A DNA stretch of 64,000 nt from NCBI GenBank assembly GCA_965204835.1, contig OZ242017.1, forward strand, positions 1,426,001 through 1,490,000, given 5' to 3'. The notes under the pieces were generated by a model. That model did not search any database and was not told the DNA's origin. It saw only the letters and a list, made by a program, of their open reading frames with translations. Below are positions 51,357 through 59,729 of this stretch, piece after piece (the first letter of the stretch is position 1; each line of letters begins with the position of its first letter). Source of the DNA: VXMT01 sp965204835 (GTDB taxonomy: Bacteria > Chloroflexota > Dehalococcoidia > UBA2979). The translations under genes were made by a program, and so were the position numbers.

Positions 51357-52699
51357 CCGCCGAAGACGGCCTCGCGCTGCGGATCGTCGAGGGCGTCGAG
51401 GCGGCGCGCGCCAGCGTGCTGCGTCGCGACCCTGCGGGGAGCTCGGATCTGCCCGAGCCCGTCCGCGCCTCGATCCGCGAGACCTTCGGCGCGGACCTCA
51501 CCGCCGAGGAGGTCGTCGCGCGCATCGTCGAAGACGTGCGCCGCGAGGGCGACGCCGCGGTGCGCCGCTACTCGCAGCGCTTCGACGGCTCCGCCGACGC
51601 GCCCATGGAGGTAGGCCCCGAGGAGTTCGAGGCGGCATTCGACGAGGCCGAGCACGACCTCGTCGAGTCGCTGCGCTATGCCGCCGAGCGTGTGCGCGTC
51701 TTCCACGAGTTGCAGCTCGAGCACGGGCCGCGCTCCTTCCTGTACGAGGGGCTGGGCCAGGAGGTTATGGCGATCCAGCGCGCCGGCATCTACATGACCG
51801 GCAGCGTCGCCGTGCTGCCGTCGTCGGTGCTGCACACAGCCATCCCCGGCGTGGTGGCCGGCGTGCCGGAGCTGGTCGGCGTGACGGCGGCGCGGCCCGA
51901 CGGCAGCGTGCACCCGCTCAAGCTCATCGCCGCCTCGATCGCAGGCGTGCAGCGCGTGTTCCGCGCCTCGGGCGCGCAGGCCATCGCCGCGCTGGCGCTC
52001 GGCACCGAGTCGATCCCGCGCGTCGACAAGCTCTTCGGCCCGGGCAACCTCTTCGTCACCCTCGCCAAGCGGCAGCTCTTCGGCGAAGTGGGCATCGACG
52101 CGCTCTACGGCCCGACCGAGACGCTCGTGCTCGCCGACGCCGAGGCGCCCCCCGACCTCTGCGCCGCCGACCTGCTGGCGCAGGGCGAGCACGACACCCT
52201 CGCCACGCCCGTGCTCATCACCACCAGCCTGGAGCTGGCGGAGCACGTGCAGATCGCCGTCGAGGAGCAACTCGCGACGCTCGAGCGCGGCGCGATCGCA
52301 CGCGCCGCCGTCGAGCGCGGCGGGGCGGCGGTCGTCGACGACCTCGACGAGGCGGTCGCACTGGCGAACGAGTTCGCGCCCGAGCACCTGTGCATCCTCA
52401 CCGCCGACGCCGGCGCGGTCGCCGAGCGCATCACGAGCGCCGGGGGCGTCTTCGTCGGCGAGCACTCGCCCGAGGTGCTCGGCGACTACGTCGCCGGCCC
52501 GAGCCACGTCATGCCGACCGGGGGCTCGGCGCGCTACGCCTCGCCGCTCTCCGTGCTGGACTTCCTGAAGGTCACCTCGGTGATCGCGCTCCCCGACGAC
52601 GCCCTCGAGTTCCTGGGGCCGCACGCCGCCCGGCTCGCACGCGCCGAGGGGCTCACCGGCCACGCCCGCTCGATCGAGCGCCGGCTGGAGGGGCTGTGA
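51353..52699 (+). CDS. hisD: histidinol dehydrogenase
   Basis: Zinc enzyme for the last two oxidations to histidine. Visible are the LLAQGEHD zinc region, FAPEHLCI with the catalytic His, EVLGDYVAGPSHVMPTGGSAR, and EGLTGHARSIERR near the end. The NAD-region segment reads AGIYMTGSVAVLPSSVLH, diverged from the usual VPGGxAxYPSSVLM. Length is 448 aa. The stop overlaps the hisC ATG by one base (TGATG). Confidence 0.93.
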   Translation: MTAEDGLALRIVEGVEAARASVLRRDPAGSSDLPEPVRASIRETFGADLTAEEVVARIVEDVRREGDAAVRRYSQRFDGSADAPMEVGPEEFEAAFDEAEHDLVESLRYAAERVRVFHELQLEHGPRSFLYEGLGQEVMAIQRAGIYMTGSVAVLPSSVLHTAIPGVVAGVPELVGVTAARPDGSVHPLKLIAASIAGVQRVFRASGAQAIAALALGTESIPRVDKLFGPGNLFVTLAKRQLFGEVGIDALYGPTETLVLADAEAPPDLCAADLLAQGEHDTLATPVLITTSLELAEHVQIAVEEQLATLERGAIARAAVERGGAAVVDDLDEAVALANEFAPEHLCILTADAGAVAERITSAGGVFVGEHSPEVLGDYVAGPSHVMPTGGSARYASPLSVLDFLKVTSVIALPDDALEFLGPHAARLARAEGLTGHARSIERRLEGL

Positions 52700-53847
52700 T
52701 GCCCGGCCGCTTCGACTTCGACACGGCGCTCCGTCCCGCGCTGCGCGGGATGGACGGCTACGAGCCGATCGAGCCGCCCGAGGAGGCCGCGGCGCGCTAT
52801 GGCGTCGCGCCCGAGGACGTCGTGAAGCTCGACGGCAACGAGAACCCGTACGGCCCGTCGCCGACCGCCCGGAAGGCCCTCGCGGGCGGCTACGAGGCGC
52901 ACCGCTACCCCGACCCGGACCAGCGCCGCCTGCGCGCCGCCATCGCCGCGCGCCACGCGATCCCCGCGTCGAGCATCGTCGCGGGGGCGGGCGCGGACGA
53001 GCTCATCGACCTGGTCTTCCGCGTCTTCATCGACCCCGGCGACCGCGTCGTGATCGCCTCGCCGACGTTCGGCATGTACGGCTTCGAGGCGCGCCTGTAC
53101 GGCGCCACACTCGTCGACGCGCCGCGCGACGAGGCCGACTGGAGCATCGACGCGGACGCGCTGGTCGACGCCGCTGAGGGGGCAAAGGCGGTCTTCATCC
53201 CCTCGCCCAACAACCCGACGGGCGGGCTCCTGCCGCCCGACGTGTGCGAGCGGCTGCTGGCGAGCGGCGCGCTGCTCGTCGTCGACGAGGCGTACATCGA
53301 GTTCGCGCACGGCGAGTCGCTGGCGCCGCTTGCCGCCTCGGGCGACGCGGCGCTGATCGTGCTACGCACGTTCAGCAAGTGGGCGGGCCTCGCCGGGCTG
53401 CGCGTGGGCTACGGCGTGATGCCGCGGCCCATCGCCGACGCGTTCATGCAGTGGAAGCAGCCCTACGGCGTGAACCTCGCGGCCGAGGCCGCCGCCATCG
53501 CGTCCATCGAGGACGCCGCGCTGCTCGACGAGAACGCGTGCGAGATCGCCGGCGAGCGCGAGCGGCTGGAGACGGGGTTGCGCGACGGCGGGTGGCTCGA
53601 ACCCGCGCCGTCCGAGGCGAACTTCCTGCTGAGCCGCATGTCCGACCGCCTCGGCGGTGATGGAGCGGCGCTGCGCGAGGCCCTGGCGCGGCGAGGGGTG
53701 TTCGTGCGCTTCTTCAGCGACCCGCGGCTGCGCCGCCACGTGCGCATCTCCGTCGGTACGCCGGATGACACCGACCGCGCCCTCGCGGCTCTCGACGAGG
53801 CGGGCCGCGAGCTGGAAGGGCCAGCATCCGGGGGGAGGGCCCCATGA
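52699..53847 (+). CDS. hisC: histidinol-phosphate aminotransferase
   Basis: PLP-dependent class I/II aminotransferase of 382 aa. Features: KLDGNENPYGPSP, YPDPDQRRLR, SPNNPTGGLLP, VVDEAYIEF, and the PLP lysine in RTFSKWAGLAGLRVGYG. The order hisD-hisC-hisB and the overlaps at both ends leave little doubt about the substrate. ATG at 52699 is chosen; GTG one codon before is possible. Confidence 0.95.
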   Translation: MPGRFDFDTALRPALRGMDGYEPIEPPEEAAARYGVAPEDVVKLDGNENPYGPSPTARKALAGGYEAHRYPDPDQRRLRAAIAARHAIPASSIVAGAGADELIDLVFRVFIDPGDRVVIASPTFGMYGFEARLYGATLVDAPRDEADWSIDADALVDAAEGAKAVFIPSPNNPTGGLLPPDVCERLLASGALLVVDEAYIEFAHGESLAPLAASGDAALIVLRTFSKWAGLAGLRVGYGVMPRPIADAFMQWKQPYGVNLAAEAAAIASIEDAALLDENACEIAGERERLETGLRDGGWLEPAPSEANFLLSRMSDRLGGDGAALREALARRGVFVRFFSDPRLRRHVRISVGTPDDTDRALAALDEAGRELEGPASGGRAP

Positions 53848-54443
53848 CCGAGCGCCGCGCGACCGTGAACCGCGACACGGCGGAGACGCGCATCCACGTC
53901 GAGCTCGGCGTCGACGAGACGGGCGAGGCGCGCGTCGGGACCGGCGTGGGCTTCTACGACCACATGCTGGAGGCGTTCGCGAAGCACGGCCGCTTCGACC
54001 TGCACCTCACGTGCGAGGGCGACCTGCACGTCGACGAGCACCACACGATGGAGGACTGCGCGCTCGCGCTCGGCGCCGCGTTCGACGAGGCGCTCGGCGA
54101 CCGGGCCGGCCTCGTGCGCATGGGCGACGCGACCGTGCCGCTCGACGAGGCGCTGGTGCAGGCCGTCGTCGACATCTCGGGCCGGCCGTACGCGGCGATC
54201 GGGCTGACGTGGGTCGGGGATCGCGTCGGCGAGGCGACAACGCAGATGCTGACGCACGCGCTGCACAGCTTCGCGCAGGGCGCGCGCATCACGCTGCACG
54301 TCCGGCAGCTTGCCGGCGCCAACGACCACCACATCGCCGAGGCCGCCTTCAAGGCGCTCGGCCGCGCCCTCGACGCCGCGACGCAACTCGACCCGCGCAT
54401 CGCGGGCGAGGTGCCGAGCACGAAGGGCACGCTGACGACGTGA
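53844..54443 (+). CDS. hisB: imidazoleglycerol-phosphate dehydratase
   Basis: Mn-dependent dehydratase, monofunctional form of 199 aa. The metal-binding motifs GFYDHMLEAFAKHGRFDL, HHTMEDCALALG, and NDHHIAEAAFKALGRALDAA are complete. It overlaps hisC (ATGA) and the methyltransferase gene (GTGA). Confidence 0.97.
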   Translation: MTERRATVNRDTAETRIHVELGVDETGEARVGTGVGFYDHMLEAFAKHGRFDLHLTCEGDLHVDEHHTMEDCALALGAAFDEALGDRAGLVRMGDATVPLDEALVQAVVDISGRPYAAIGLTWVGDRVGEATTQMLTHALHSFAQGARITLHVRQLAGANDHHIAEAAFKALGRALDAATQLDPRIAGEVPSTKGTLTT

Positions 54444-55333
54444 GCGACGGCGACCTCGGACGCGACGAACCGCGAGGCCGCGTCTACCTCGCCGACGGCG
54501 TCGAGGTCGCTCGCACCCTCGCCGACGAGTCGGTGGACCTCGTCTACCTCGACCCGCCGTTCAACACGGGCCGGCGGCAGACGCGCGAGCAGTTGCGCAC
54601 GCGCCGCGTCCCGGCCGACGCCGCGGACGGCGAGGGCGACCGCACGGGTTTCGGCGGGCGGCGCTACGCAACCGAGCGGCTCGGCAGCCGCTCGTTCGAC
54701 GACGCGTACGACGACTACCTGGCGTTCCTCGAGCCGTTCCTCGTCGAGGCGCAGCGCGTGCTCGCGCCCACCGGGAGCATGTACTTGCACCTCGACTACA
54801 GGGAGGTGCACTACGCGAAGGTGCTGGCCGACGAGGTCTTCGGGCGCGACAACTTCGTGAACGAGATCATCTGGGCGTACGACTACGGCGCGCGCCCGAA
54901 GCGCCGCTGGCCAGCCAAGCACGACAACATCCTGTTCTACGCCAGGGACGCCGGCCGCAACGTCTTCAACGCGGACGACATCGAGCGCATCCCGTACATG
55001 GCCCCCGGCCTCGTCGGCCCCGAGAAGGCGGCGCGCGGCAAGCTCCCGACCGACACGTGGTGGCACACCATCGTCAGCCCGACGGGCCGCGAGAAGCTGG
55101 GCTACCCGACGCAGAAGCCGATTGGCGTCCTCGAACGCATCGTGCGCGCTTCGTCGCCCCCGGGCGGGCTCGTCGCGGACTTCGTTGCGGGCTCCGGCAC
55201 GACGGGCGAGGCGGCCCTGCGCCACGGCCGCCGCTTCGTGCTGGCCGACTGCTCCGCCGAGGCGTTCGAGGTGATGAGCCGCCGGTTCGTGGAGTGCGAA
55301 GGCGTGGCGTTCCGCGAGGGGGTCGAGGCCTGA
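54440..55333 (+). CDS. site-specific DNA methyltransferase (N6-adenine/N4-cytosine, beta-type order)
   Basis: AdoMet-dependent DNA methylase of 297 aa. Motif IV DPPFN lies at residues 38-42 and motif I (ADFVAGSGTTGEA) near residue 240, so the catalytic motif comes first, as in beta-group enzymes such as CcrM. TQKPIGVLERIVRASSPPGG is the usual sequence before motif I. No target-recognition insert of large size is seen. It begins with GTG inside the hisB stop (GTGA), an unusual neighbour for a his gene. A conserved hypothetical overlaps its stop, so a two-gene modification or defence pair is possible. Confidence 0.88.
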   Translation: MSDGDLGRDEPRGRVYLADGVEVARTLADESVDLVYLDPPFNTGRRQTREQLRTRRVPADAADGEGDRTGFGGRRYATERLGSRSFDDAYDDYLAFLEPFLVEAQRVLAPTGSMYLHLDYREVHYAKVLADEVFGRDNFVNEIIWAYDYGARPKRRWPAKHDNILFYARDAGRNVFNADDIERIPYMAPGLVGPEKAARGKLPTDTWWHTIVSPTGREKLGYPTQKPIGVLERIVRASSPPGGLVADFVAGSGTTGEAALRHGRRFVLADCSAEAFEVMSRRFVECEGVAFREGVEA

Positions 55334-56097
55334 TGCAGGACCGCTACGCGGGCGACATCGGCGACTTCGGCAAGTACGGCCTCCTGCGTGCCCTCTGCGG
55401 CGCGGATGAGCACGGCCCGGCACTCGAACTCGGCGTTCTGTGGTACCGAGTGCCGAACGAGGATCACAAGACCGACGGGCGAATCATCGATTACCTCGAC
55501 CCGCCCGACGAGCGGCTGCGCACATGCGACGAGCCGCTATTCAGATCTTTGCGGGAACTCGTGAAGTCCGGAGAGCGCTCCGTCGCGGAAGTGCAGCGGC
55601 GGGACATCCTGCCTGCCGGAACTCAATGTCATGCGGCCGAGGTGCCGGTCGGCTCAGGCGAGCGTGGCTCGTGGCTTGATGCAGGGCTCCGGGCGGTTGC
55701 GGACGTCGATGTAGTGTTCGCCGATCCCGATAATGGTCTGAGCTCGGGAGATCCGACTACCGCCAGAAGCCCGAAGCACGCCTACTACGACGAGCTCAAG
55801 CGGGTCTGGGAGCGTGGACAGAGCCTTGTCATCTATCAGCACGCCACGCGCCATAAAGGTGGCTTCCTCAAGCTGATCGCCGACCGCCGGCAGATCATCA
55901 AGGAGCAGCTGGGCGGCTCTGCGGAGCCCATCGTGCTTCGATGGCGCCGGCGCCAAGCTCGCGCGTACTTCATCATCCCGGCTCCCGCTCATGCTGATCG
56001 CATACGGTTGCGGTGCTCTGACGTGCGACTCTCCGCATGGGGTCACCGCCACAAAGGCTTGGCGCACCCGCATTTCGAACTGGTTCACGACAGCTAG
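55333..56097 (+). CDS. conserved hypothetical protein (MQDRYAGDIGDFGKYGLLR type)
   Basis: The N-terminus MQDRYAGDIGDFGKYGLLR belongs to a widespread family of unknown function. Other landmarks are LGVLWYRVPNEDHKTDG, VDVVFADPDNGLSSG, and LVIYQHATRHKGGF. The DxxFADPDNG segment could be an acidic active site. GC content falls within this gene compared with hisB, suggesting acquisition. It overlaps the methyltransferase by one base (TGATG), so the two are probably co-translated. Confidence 0.75.
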   Translation: MQDRYAGDIGDFGKYGLLRALCGADEHGPALELGVLWYRVPNEDHKTDGRIIDYLDPPDERLRTCDEPLFRSLRELVKSGERSVAEVQRRDILPAGTQCHAAEVPVGSGERGSWLDAGLRAVADVDVVFADPDNGLSSGDPTTARSPKHAYYDELKRVWERGQSLVIYQHATRHKGGFLKLIADRRQIIKEQLGGSAEPIVLRWRRRQARAYFIIPAPAHADRIRLRCSDVRLSAWGHRHKGLAHPHFELVHDS

Positions 56098-56128
56098 CAG
56101 AACAGCGCCTTTAGAACGGACTGACGAG

Positions 56129-56938
56129 ATTCCTAACGAGACCACCACAGACCTGCTGGCCTTCGCGCTCTCGCTCGCCGACGCCGCCGACGCGGTCTCG
56201 ATGCGGCACTACCGCACCGACCACGCCGTCGAGCGGAAGGCGGACGGCTCGTTCGTCACGCCCGGGGACCTCGAGATCGAGGCGCTGCTGCGCCAGCGCA
56301 TCGCCGAGGCGTACCCGGACCACGCCGTGCTGGGCGAGGAGGAGGGCGACGCCGGGGGCGCTGACGCCGGGGCGCGCTGGATCGTCGACCCGATCGACGG
56401 GACGCATAACTTCATGCGCGGCGTCCCGGTCTGGGCCACGCTCATCGCCGTCGAGCGCGACGGGGGCATCGAGGTGGGCGTGGTGTCGGCGCCCGCGCTC
56501 GGGACGCGGTGGTGGGCGGGCCGAGGGCTCGGCGCGTACCGCGGCGAGACCGGCGGGCGCACCGGCGCGGGCGAGCGCATCCGTGTCTCCGACCTGGAGA
56601 CGCTCGACGACTCGCAGATCTTCGTCGGTGACCTCGTCTCGACGCTCGACCGCTGGCCGGGGGCGCGGGCGCTCCTCGGCGATGCGTGGCGGGTGCGCGC
56701 GCCGGGCGACTTCTGGGGCTTCTGCCTCGTCGCCGAGGGCGCCGCGGACGTGATGCTGGAGGGCGTGGACCTCGCCCCGTGGGACATCGCCGCGCTCATC
56801 CCGATCGTCGAGGAGGCGGGCGGGCGCCTCACCGACGGCGAGGGCGGACCGTCACAGGGCGCGGGGCCGCGCGTCGCGTCGAACGGGCGGCTGCACGACG
56901 AGGTGATGCGACGCCTCGCCTCGCCCGATCCTACATAA
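56129..56938 (+). CDS. hisN: inositol monophosphatase-family phosphatase, probably histidinol-phosphatase; start unclear
   Basis: Metal-dependent phosphatase of the IMPase superfamily. The substrate and metal motifs are ERKADGSFVTPGDLEIE, GEEEGD, WIVDPIDGTHNF and APWDIAALIPIVEEAGG. Place at the end of a his operon that has no other phosphatase suggests histidinol phosphate as substrate. The domain begins at about 56140 but no ATG, GTG or TTG lies just before it in frame. The nearest candidates are ATT at 56129 (used here as the boundary), ATG at 55991 deep inside the previous gene, or ATG at 56201, which would cut the first helix. The 5' end may have been replaced when the upstream gene was inserted. 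Confidence 0.8.
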   Translation: MPNETTTDLLAFALSLADAADAVSMRHYRTDHAVERKADGSFVTPGDLEIEALLRQRIAEAYPDHAVLGEEEGDAGGADAGARWIVDPIDGTHNFMRGVPVWATLIAVERDGGIEVGVVSAPALGTRWWAGRGLGAYRGETGGRTGAGERIRVSDLETLDDSQIFVGDLVSTLDRWPGARALLGDAWRVRAPGDFWGFCLVAEGAADVMLEGVDLAPWDIAALIPIVEEAGGRLTDGEGGPSQGAGPRVASNGRLHDEVMRRLASPDPT

Positions 56939-56983
56939 GTAATATCTTCGGGCGCTACTCCCCCGATACCCCGTCGCAGCCCC

Positions 56984-56989
56984 TACAAT
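56984..56989 (+). promoter_or_regulatory. candidate -10 box of amt
   Basis: TACAAT lies 71 bases before the amt ATG in a gap that is AT-richer than its surroundings (56935-56990). No -35 match is evident. Confidence 0.35.
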
Positions 56990-57060
56990 CGGCGCATTGC
57001 CGCGCCCGGTCGGGCGTGCCCCGGTCGGCGTGCCTCCCTGTGACGGTCGAGGAGGCTCCG

Positions 57061-58455
57061 ATGTTCACGAACGTGCTCTCCCGGCGACGGCCCGCGGCCA
57101 TCCTGGCCGCCTCGGGCGTCCTCGCGCTGGTGTTCTTCCTGCTCATGACGGGGCGGGCGCACGCCCAGGAGGTGGAGGCGGAGGTCGCCTTCATCCTCAA
57201 CACGTTCTCGTTCCTCATCTGGGGCGCGCTCGTGATGTGGATGTGCGCCGGCTTCACCATGCTCGAGTCGGGCTCGGTGCGCACCAAGAACGCGTCGATG
57301 ATCTGCCTCAAGAACATCGGCCTCTACTCCATCGCGGGGCTGGCGTACTTCTTCATCGGCTACAACCTGATGTACGTCGACATCGTCGGCGGGGTGATCG
57401 GCTCCTTCAACCTGCTCTACGGCCCGACCTCGCAGGAGATCGCGCTCGTCGGCGGCGAGGGAGACGCGGCGGCCGTCGTCGGGAGCGCCGACTACTCGAC
57501 GATGTCGGACTGGTTCTTCCAGATGGTGTTCGTCGCGACTGCCGCGTCGATCGTCTCGGGCGCGCTGGCCGAGCGGGTCAGGATGTGGACGTTCTTCATC
57601 TTCGTCCTCGTCCTCACCGCGCTCATCTACCCCGTCGTCGGCGCGTGGACGTGGGGCGGCGGCTGGCTCGACGAGCTCGGGTTCCAGGACTTCGCCGGCT
57701 CGACGATCGTGCACGGCGTGGGCGGCTGGGCCGCGCTGGCGGGCATCCTCGTGGTGGGTCCGAGGCTCGGCAAGTTCCGCGCCGACGGCACCCCGCGGCC
57801 GACGCCGCCCTCGAACATCCTGGTGGTGACGCTGGGCGTGTTCATCCTGTGGTTCGGGTGGTTCGGCTTCAACGGCGGCTCACAGCTCGCGCTCGGCAGC
57901 GCGGGCGACGCGGTGGCGATGAGCCACGTGCTGGTCAACACGAACCTCGCGGCGGCGGCCGGCGTGATGGCCGCCCTCGCAGGGTCGCGCTTCATCCTCG
58001 CTCGCATGGACCTGATCGCCGGGCTCAACGGCGCGATCGCCGGCCTCGTCTCCATCACCGCCGGCCCCGACATCACCGAGCACTACTGGGCGGTGATCAT
58101 CGGCGCGATCGGCGGCCTGGTCTGCACCGCTGCCATGAAGCTCTTCGAGCGCCTGCAGCTCGACGACGTGGTCGGGGCGGTGCCCGCGCACCTCTTCGCC
58201 GGCATCTGGGGCACGCTCGCCGCCTCGATCGTGGCGGGCGCCGACGTCGGCGTGCAGCTGGTCGGCATACTCGCCATCGGCGCGTTTGTGTTCACGACGT
58301 CATGGGTGCTGTGGCAGGTGCTGGCGAGGACGCTCGATGTGCGCGTGTCGCCGGACGTGGAGCGGCTGGGCCAGGACGCGGGCGAGCTGGGCATCGAGGC
58401 GTACCCCGAGTTCGTGCTGATGCCCGAGGAGTTCTACGAGGACGGCGACGAGTAA
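57061..58455 (+). CDS. amt: ammonium transporter
   Basis: Amt/MEP/Rh channel of 464 aa. After a cleavable signal-like first helix (ending in GRAHAQ) come about 11 membrane segments. Signatures are FTMLESGSVRTKN, DFAGSTIVHGVGGWAALAG, and FGWFGFNGGSQLALG. A GAGGAGG Shine-Dalgarno precedes the ATG. The usual glnK/PII partner is not next to it. The C-terminus (VERLGQDAGELGIEAYPEF) matches the regulatory tail. Confidence 0.95.
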   Translation: MFTNVLSRRRPAAILAASGVLALVFFLLMTGRAHAQEVEAEVAFILNTFSFLIWGALVMWMCAGFTMLESGSVRTKNASMICLKNIGLYSIAGLAYFFIGYNLMYVDIVGGVIGSFNLLYGPTSQEIALVGGEGDAAAVVGSADYSTMSDWFFQMVFVATAASIVSGALAERVRMWTFFIFVLVLTALIYPVVGAWTWGGGWLDELGFQDFAGSTIVHGVGGWAALAGILVVGPRLGKFRADGTPRPTPPSNILVVTLGVFILWFGWFGFNGGSQLALGSAGDAVAMSHVLVNTNLAAAAGVMAALAGSRFILARMDLIAGLNGAIAGLVSITAGPDITEHYWAVIIGAIGGLVCTAAMKLFERLQLDDVVGAVPAHLFAGIWGTLAASIVAGADVGVQLVGILAIGAFVFTTSWVLWQVLARTLDVRVSPDVERLGQDAGELGIEAYPEFVLMPEEFYEDGDE

Positions 58456-58488
58456 CCGCGAGGCGCCCTCGCCGCCCGTATCGTCGGC

Positions 58489-58572
58489 TCAGTCGTGCTC
58501 GAGGTAGTCGTGGTGGACCCAGCCCTCGACGCCGTCCTCGGTGCGGACGTGAATCCATGAAGGACGAGAGGA
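58489..58572 (-). pseudogene. C-terminal remnant of a bacterial SH3-like domain gene
   Basis: On the minus strand an open stretch between two stops reads WIHVRTEDGVEGWVHHDYLEHD and then stops. WxxVRxxxGxxGWVxxxYL is the end of a bacterial SH3 (SH3b) domain. The codon use is GC-rich as in the core genome, but the frame is cut at the edge of the AT-richer segment that starts at about 58570. It looks like the tail of a gene broken by an insertion. Confidence 0.45.
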
Positions 58573-58581
58573 TTATCGAGA

Positions 58582-59310
58582 ATGGACGACTCTGATGCCG
58601 GAGAGACCGTCGTGGTTCCACGAGTTGAACTCCTACGCTTCTTCGACGAAAAACCAGAGGAGTCACTCACTCATGCAGGGAGCATTGTCACCGTAGTTGG
58701 TGAAGATCTGAATACATCGTGCTTCATCCACTATCTGAATGGCGTTGGTGCGCAGGGGACCGTCATCAACCAGAGCGTAACCACGGGAAATAGAATCGGA
58801 CCTCGATTGGATCGTTGGATTAGCGTTCGCTGGCCAGACACCTCGCGGACTGTCTTTCAGACTGAGATCAAGAGTTGGTCAGCACATGCTTTTGGCGGAG
58901 AGGTTCTCGAGGTCGAAGCTGGCGCATCCGCCGTCGCCGAATACCGGCAGCGGCGGTGGGACGGTCGATGGGACGCCGGGAATCGTCTGCTCAGGAATGG
59001 TGGACCTACTCTCAAGGTTCTTGTACGCATGAAGCCGCCTCCGGGCGTCGATGCGGGCGATGTCCATCCTTTGCTCATCTTCTGGGAGGCGATAGGCCCA
59101 CGTGGGTCAGATCACCTGTTCAAGGTTCCGGATCCTAGGCATGAATTCCCCAAGGCATCTTGGCCGACCTCTCCTGAATTCCCCGAGTTGTGGGTCTTCT
59201 CGGTTTCTAGCTACCTGAGAAGCATCGATGCAGAAACCCTGACCCTACGCATGCCCAGCGCCGCCCACAGGCTGCGCTTCCTGAGGAACCTGTTCAGGGT
59301 AGCTGAGTGA
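58582..59310 (+). CDS. hypothetical protein, possible PD-(D/E)XK nuclease
   Basis: No named family recognised. The 242-aa protein has a central pattern PRLDRWISV (Asp77) followed by FQTEIKSWSAHA (Glu95-x-Lys97), the spacing of a PD-(D/E)XK nuclease core. The sequence is less GC-rich and uses more A/T-ending codons than all neighbours, so it is probably transferred. It is flanked on both sides by gene remnants on the other strand. A defence or DNA-processing role is speculation from the motif and the setting. Confidence 0.6.
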   Translation: MDDSDAGETVVVPRVELLRFFDEKPEESLTHAGSIVTVVGEDLNTSCFIHYLNGVGAQGTVINQSVTTGNRIGPRLDRWISVRWPDTSRTVFQTEIKSWSAHAFGGEVLEVEAGASAVAEYRQRRWDGRWDAGNRLLRNGGPTLKVLVRMKPPPGVDAGDVHPLLIFWEAIGPRGSDHLFKVPDPRHEFPKASWPTSPEFPELWVFSVSSYLRSIDAETLTLRMPSAAHRLRFLRNLFRVAE

Positions 59311-59336
59311 ACCAGGAGGCGTGCTCCAGGGAGACC

Positions 59337-59464
59337 TCAAGTCTCCGCCAGCACGACCTCCGAGGCGAGAAACGCCGTGTAGTGCCCGAGCTCGCCGTAC
59401 CGAGCGAACCTCGTGACGACGCAAGGGCTACGCAACTGGGAGCATTGCTCGATCGGTCGAAGCT
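59337..59464 (-). pseudogene. possible C-terminal gene remnant
   Basis: Between stops at 59463 and 59337 the minus strand is open for about 41 codons and ends RFARYGELGHYTAFLASEVVLAET. This part looks protein-like, while its front part does not. It lies between the AT-rich segment and purS. I cannot name the family. Confidence 0.2.
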
Positions 59465-59729
59465 ACCCGGCCGTGGCGACCTCCGCCACGTCCAGTTCGA
59501 AGTCCTCGATCACCGGGTTGGTGAGCAGGCGCTCGCACATCTCCCGCGCCGCCGCCTCGGCAGCCGCCGCGTCGGGGGCGTCGAGGGTGACCTCGATGCG
59601 CTTGCCGACGCGGACGGACTGCACGTTGTCGTAGCCGAGGTCGCGCAGGCCGCCGGCGACGGCGAGGCCCTGTGGGTCGTTGACGAGCGGCTTGAGCATC
59701 ACGCGGATGCTCGCTAGGTACGCCGTCAC
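59463..59729 (-). CDS. purS: phosphoribosylformylglycinamidine synthase subunit PurS
   Basis: Small subunit of the PurLQS complex, 88 aa, with the typical VMLKPLVNDPQGLAVAGGLRDLGYDNVQSVRVGKRIEV start. It begins with GTG in a GTGA overlap with purC. The expected purQ and purL do not follow; the cluster ends here next to an AT-rich insertion. Confidence 0.92.
   Translation of the reverse strand: MTAYLASIRVMLKPLVNDPQGLAVAGGLRDLGYDNVQSVRVGKRIEVTLDAPDAAAAEAAAREMCERLLTNPVIEDFELDVAEVATAG

Noticed and set aside
54440..56097. A complete classical restriction-modification system
   Set aside because: The gene next to the methylase has no visible PD-(D/E)XK, HNH or PLD motif, so an endonuclease cannot be claimed from sequence alone.
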